Assembly: GCA_964348535.1 (NCBI GenBank)
Contig: CAYGDB010000041.1
Location: 1-5,694, forward strand
Direction of reading: 5' to 3'
Origin: JBGPJO01 sp964348535
Lineage (GTDB): Bacteria; Patescibacteriota; Minisyncoccia; Phycocordibacterales; JAKFXT01
DNA: 5,694 bases
Shown here: positions 5,241 to 5,694 of the stretch, piece after piece
How the letters are laid out: each line of letters starts with the position of its first letter
Position numbering within the stretch: position 1 is the stretch's first letter
Position numbers and translations under genes: made by a program
Notes under the pieces: model-generated
The model's database searches: none
What the model was told of the DNA's origin: nothing
The model's input: only the letters and a program-made list of their open reading frames with translations

Positions 5241-5268
5241 ACTATAGCAGAAGGGATTTAATAGTCAA
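5241..5268 (-). promoter_or_regulatory. Sigma-70-type promoter of tuf-rpsJ
   Basis: On the minus strand, -35 TTGACT (5268-5263), 16 nt and an extended -10 TGCTATAGT (hexamer 5246-5241) form a near-consensus promoter. The start is expected near 5234, giving an AT-rich leader of about 85 nt before the tuf ATG. The following TATAGTGTCTGAA is shared with the rplC promoter. I saw no strong hairpin in this leader. Confidence 0.85.
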
Positions 5269-5324
5269 ATTGGAGCATAAGTAAAAAAGTGGAGAGCGAG
5301 TGGAAAAACCGGGGGAAAGAAAAT

Positions 5325-5344
5325 GCCGCGGGATAAACCGCGGC
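5325..5344 (-). terminator. GC-rich hairpin terminator after the 85-residue ORF
   Basis: GCCGCGG (5344-5338) pairs with CCGCGGC (5331-5325) around a 6-base loop, then ATTTTCTTT follows on the minus strand. It starts 12 nt after the stop codon of the small ORF and lies before the tuf promoter, so it separates the two units. The T run is interrupted by a C. Confidence 0.75.
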
Positions 5345-5356
5345 GTCAATCTTAAT

Positions 5357-5614
5357 TCAACGAAAAGAAAAAACGTGTTGGCGCGTATCCACACCCAATT
5401 TTTTTTCTTGATGGTCAAATGGGGGCCTGACGATGGCTCCTAAATTAATCGCCACCGTATAGACTCTGGCCATGAACATCTCCCAAAGACACCTTTCTAG
5501 ACAGGTGAATAAAAGTGGTTCTTCCTTCAACCACTCACGGCGAATCTTAGATACCTCCTGATACTCTTTAGCCGACTTAAGTGGAATGATTCCACAACCC
5601 CAAGCTGAGCTCAT
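5357..5614 (-). CDS. Small unknown protein, 85 residues
   Basis: I do not recognise this protein. It starts MSSAWGCGIIPLKSAKEYQE, has a charged, probably helical middle (VSKIRREWLKEEPLLF), then TCLERCLWEMFMARVYTVAINLGAIV, and ends in a polar tail (HQEKKLGVDTRQHVFSFR). The segment FMARVYTVAINLGAIV is hydrophobic but contains Arg and is short, so a membrane span is doubtful. Support for a real gene is contextual: GGAGG lies 4 nt before the ATG at 5614 on the minus strand, the frame is open to a TGA at 5357, and a GC-rich terminator follows 12 nt later. Codon use has no strong bias to help. It belongs to a separate unit upstream of tuf. It could also be a chance ORF or a degraded gene fragment. 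Confidence 0.55.
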   Translation of the reverse strand: MSSAWGCGIIPLKSAKEYQEVSKIRREWLKEEPLLFTCLERCLWEMFMARVYTVAINLGAIVRPPFDHQEKKLGVDTRQHVFSFR

Positions 5615-5617
5615 AAC

Positions 5618-5624
5618 CCCTCCA
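5618..5624 (-). promoter_or_regulatory. Ribosome binding site of the 85-residue ORF
   Basis: TGGAGGG on the minus strand contains GGAGG 4 nt from the ATG at 5614. It is the strongest Shine-Dalgarno match in the window apart from that of the cassette gene, and it supports translation of this ORF. Confidence 0.6.
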
Positions 5625-5664
5625 TTTTCAAGCTAACAGGCCCGAATTCTACCCCCAAGCGCAA

Positions 5665-5692
5665 TGTCTTGTAGAAATAGTCTTGCAAGACA
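5665..5692. repeat. Clustered GTCTTG/CAAGAC half-sites at the window edge
   Basis: GTCTTG occurs at 5666-5671 and 5680-5685, the second joined to its inverse to form the perfect 12-bp palindrome GTCTTGCAAGAC (5680-5691). TGTCTTG (5665-5671) can also pair with CAAGACA (5686-5692). It lies about 50-80 nt before the small ORF and could be an operator or a hairpin. The window ends too soon to judge. Confidence 0.35.
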
Positions 5693-5694
5693 AG

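Overview
The window is a piece of the bacterial str/S10 ribosomal-protein region. Every gene I can support lies on the minus strand, so transcription runs from high to low coordinates: small unknown ORF (5614-5357), tuf/EF-Tu (5148-3961), rpsJ/S10 (3943-3533), an unrelated high-GC unknown gene (3366-2854), rplC/L3 (2475-1858), rplD/L4 (1838-1194), rplW/L23 (1185-802) and rplB/L2 (767 to beyond base 1). The best guess for the organism is a Candidate Phyla Radiation / Patescibacteria (Parcubacteria-like) bacterium. The inference rests on lysine-rich N-terminal extensions of S10 and L23, AT-rich r-protein genes, tight spacing and few Shine-Dalgarno sites. TGA acts as a normal stop, which argues against the TGA-recoding Gracilibacteria/SR1 lineages. 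Without a 16S gene or a database search the lineage is not proven.

The window divides into four transcription units. Unit 1 (5614-5357) is an 85-residue unknown ORF with a good Shine-Dalgarno and a GC-rich terminator. Unit 2 is tuf-rpsJ, driven by a near-consensus promoter (TTGACT-16-TATAGT) and closed by a strong hairpin terminator just after rpsJ. Unit 3 is a single 170-residue unknown gene with its own Shine-Dalgarno and its own terminator, and with G/C-rich third codon positions quite unlike its neighbours. Unit 4 is rplC-rplD-rplW-rplB, restarted by a second promoter (TTGCAT-16-TATAGT) that shares a 13-base -10/start-site block with the tuf promoter.

Two things deserve attention. First, the usually contiguous S10 operon is interrupted between rpsJ and rplC by a self-contained cassette of foreign-looking composition. 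Second, the roughly 90-nt rplC leader can fold in two mutually exclusive ways, one ending in a GC hairpin followed by six U just before the rplC start codon. That is the layout of a transcription attenuator and could be how this split operon regains control of its distal half. Between the cassette and the rplC promoter lies a spacer with two 24-bp direct repeats flanking a TAGAC-rich hairpin.

Functionally the conserved genes are translation machinery: EF-Tu delivers aminoacyl-tRNA, S10 is part of the 30S head and is the NusE antitermination factor, L3 and L2 support the peptidyl-transferase region, and L4 and L23 line or surround the peptide exit tunnel. No function can be given for the two unknown ORFs.
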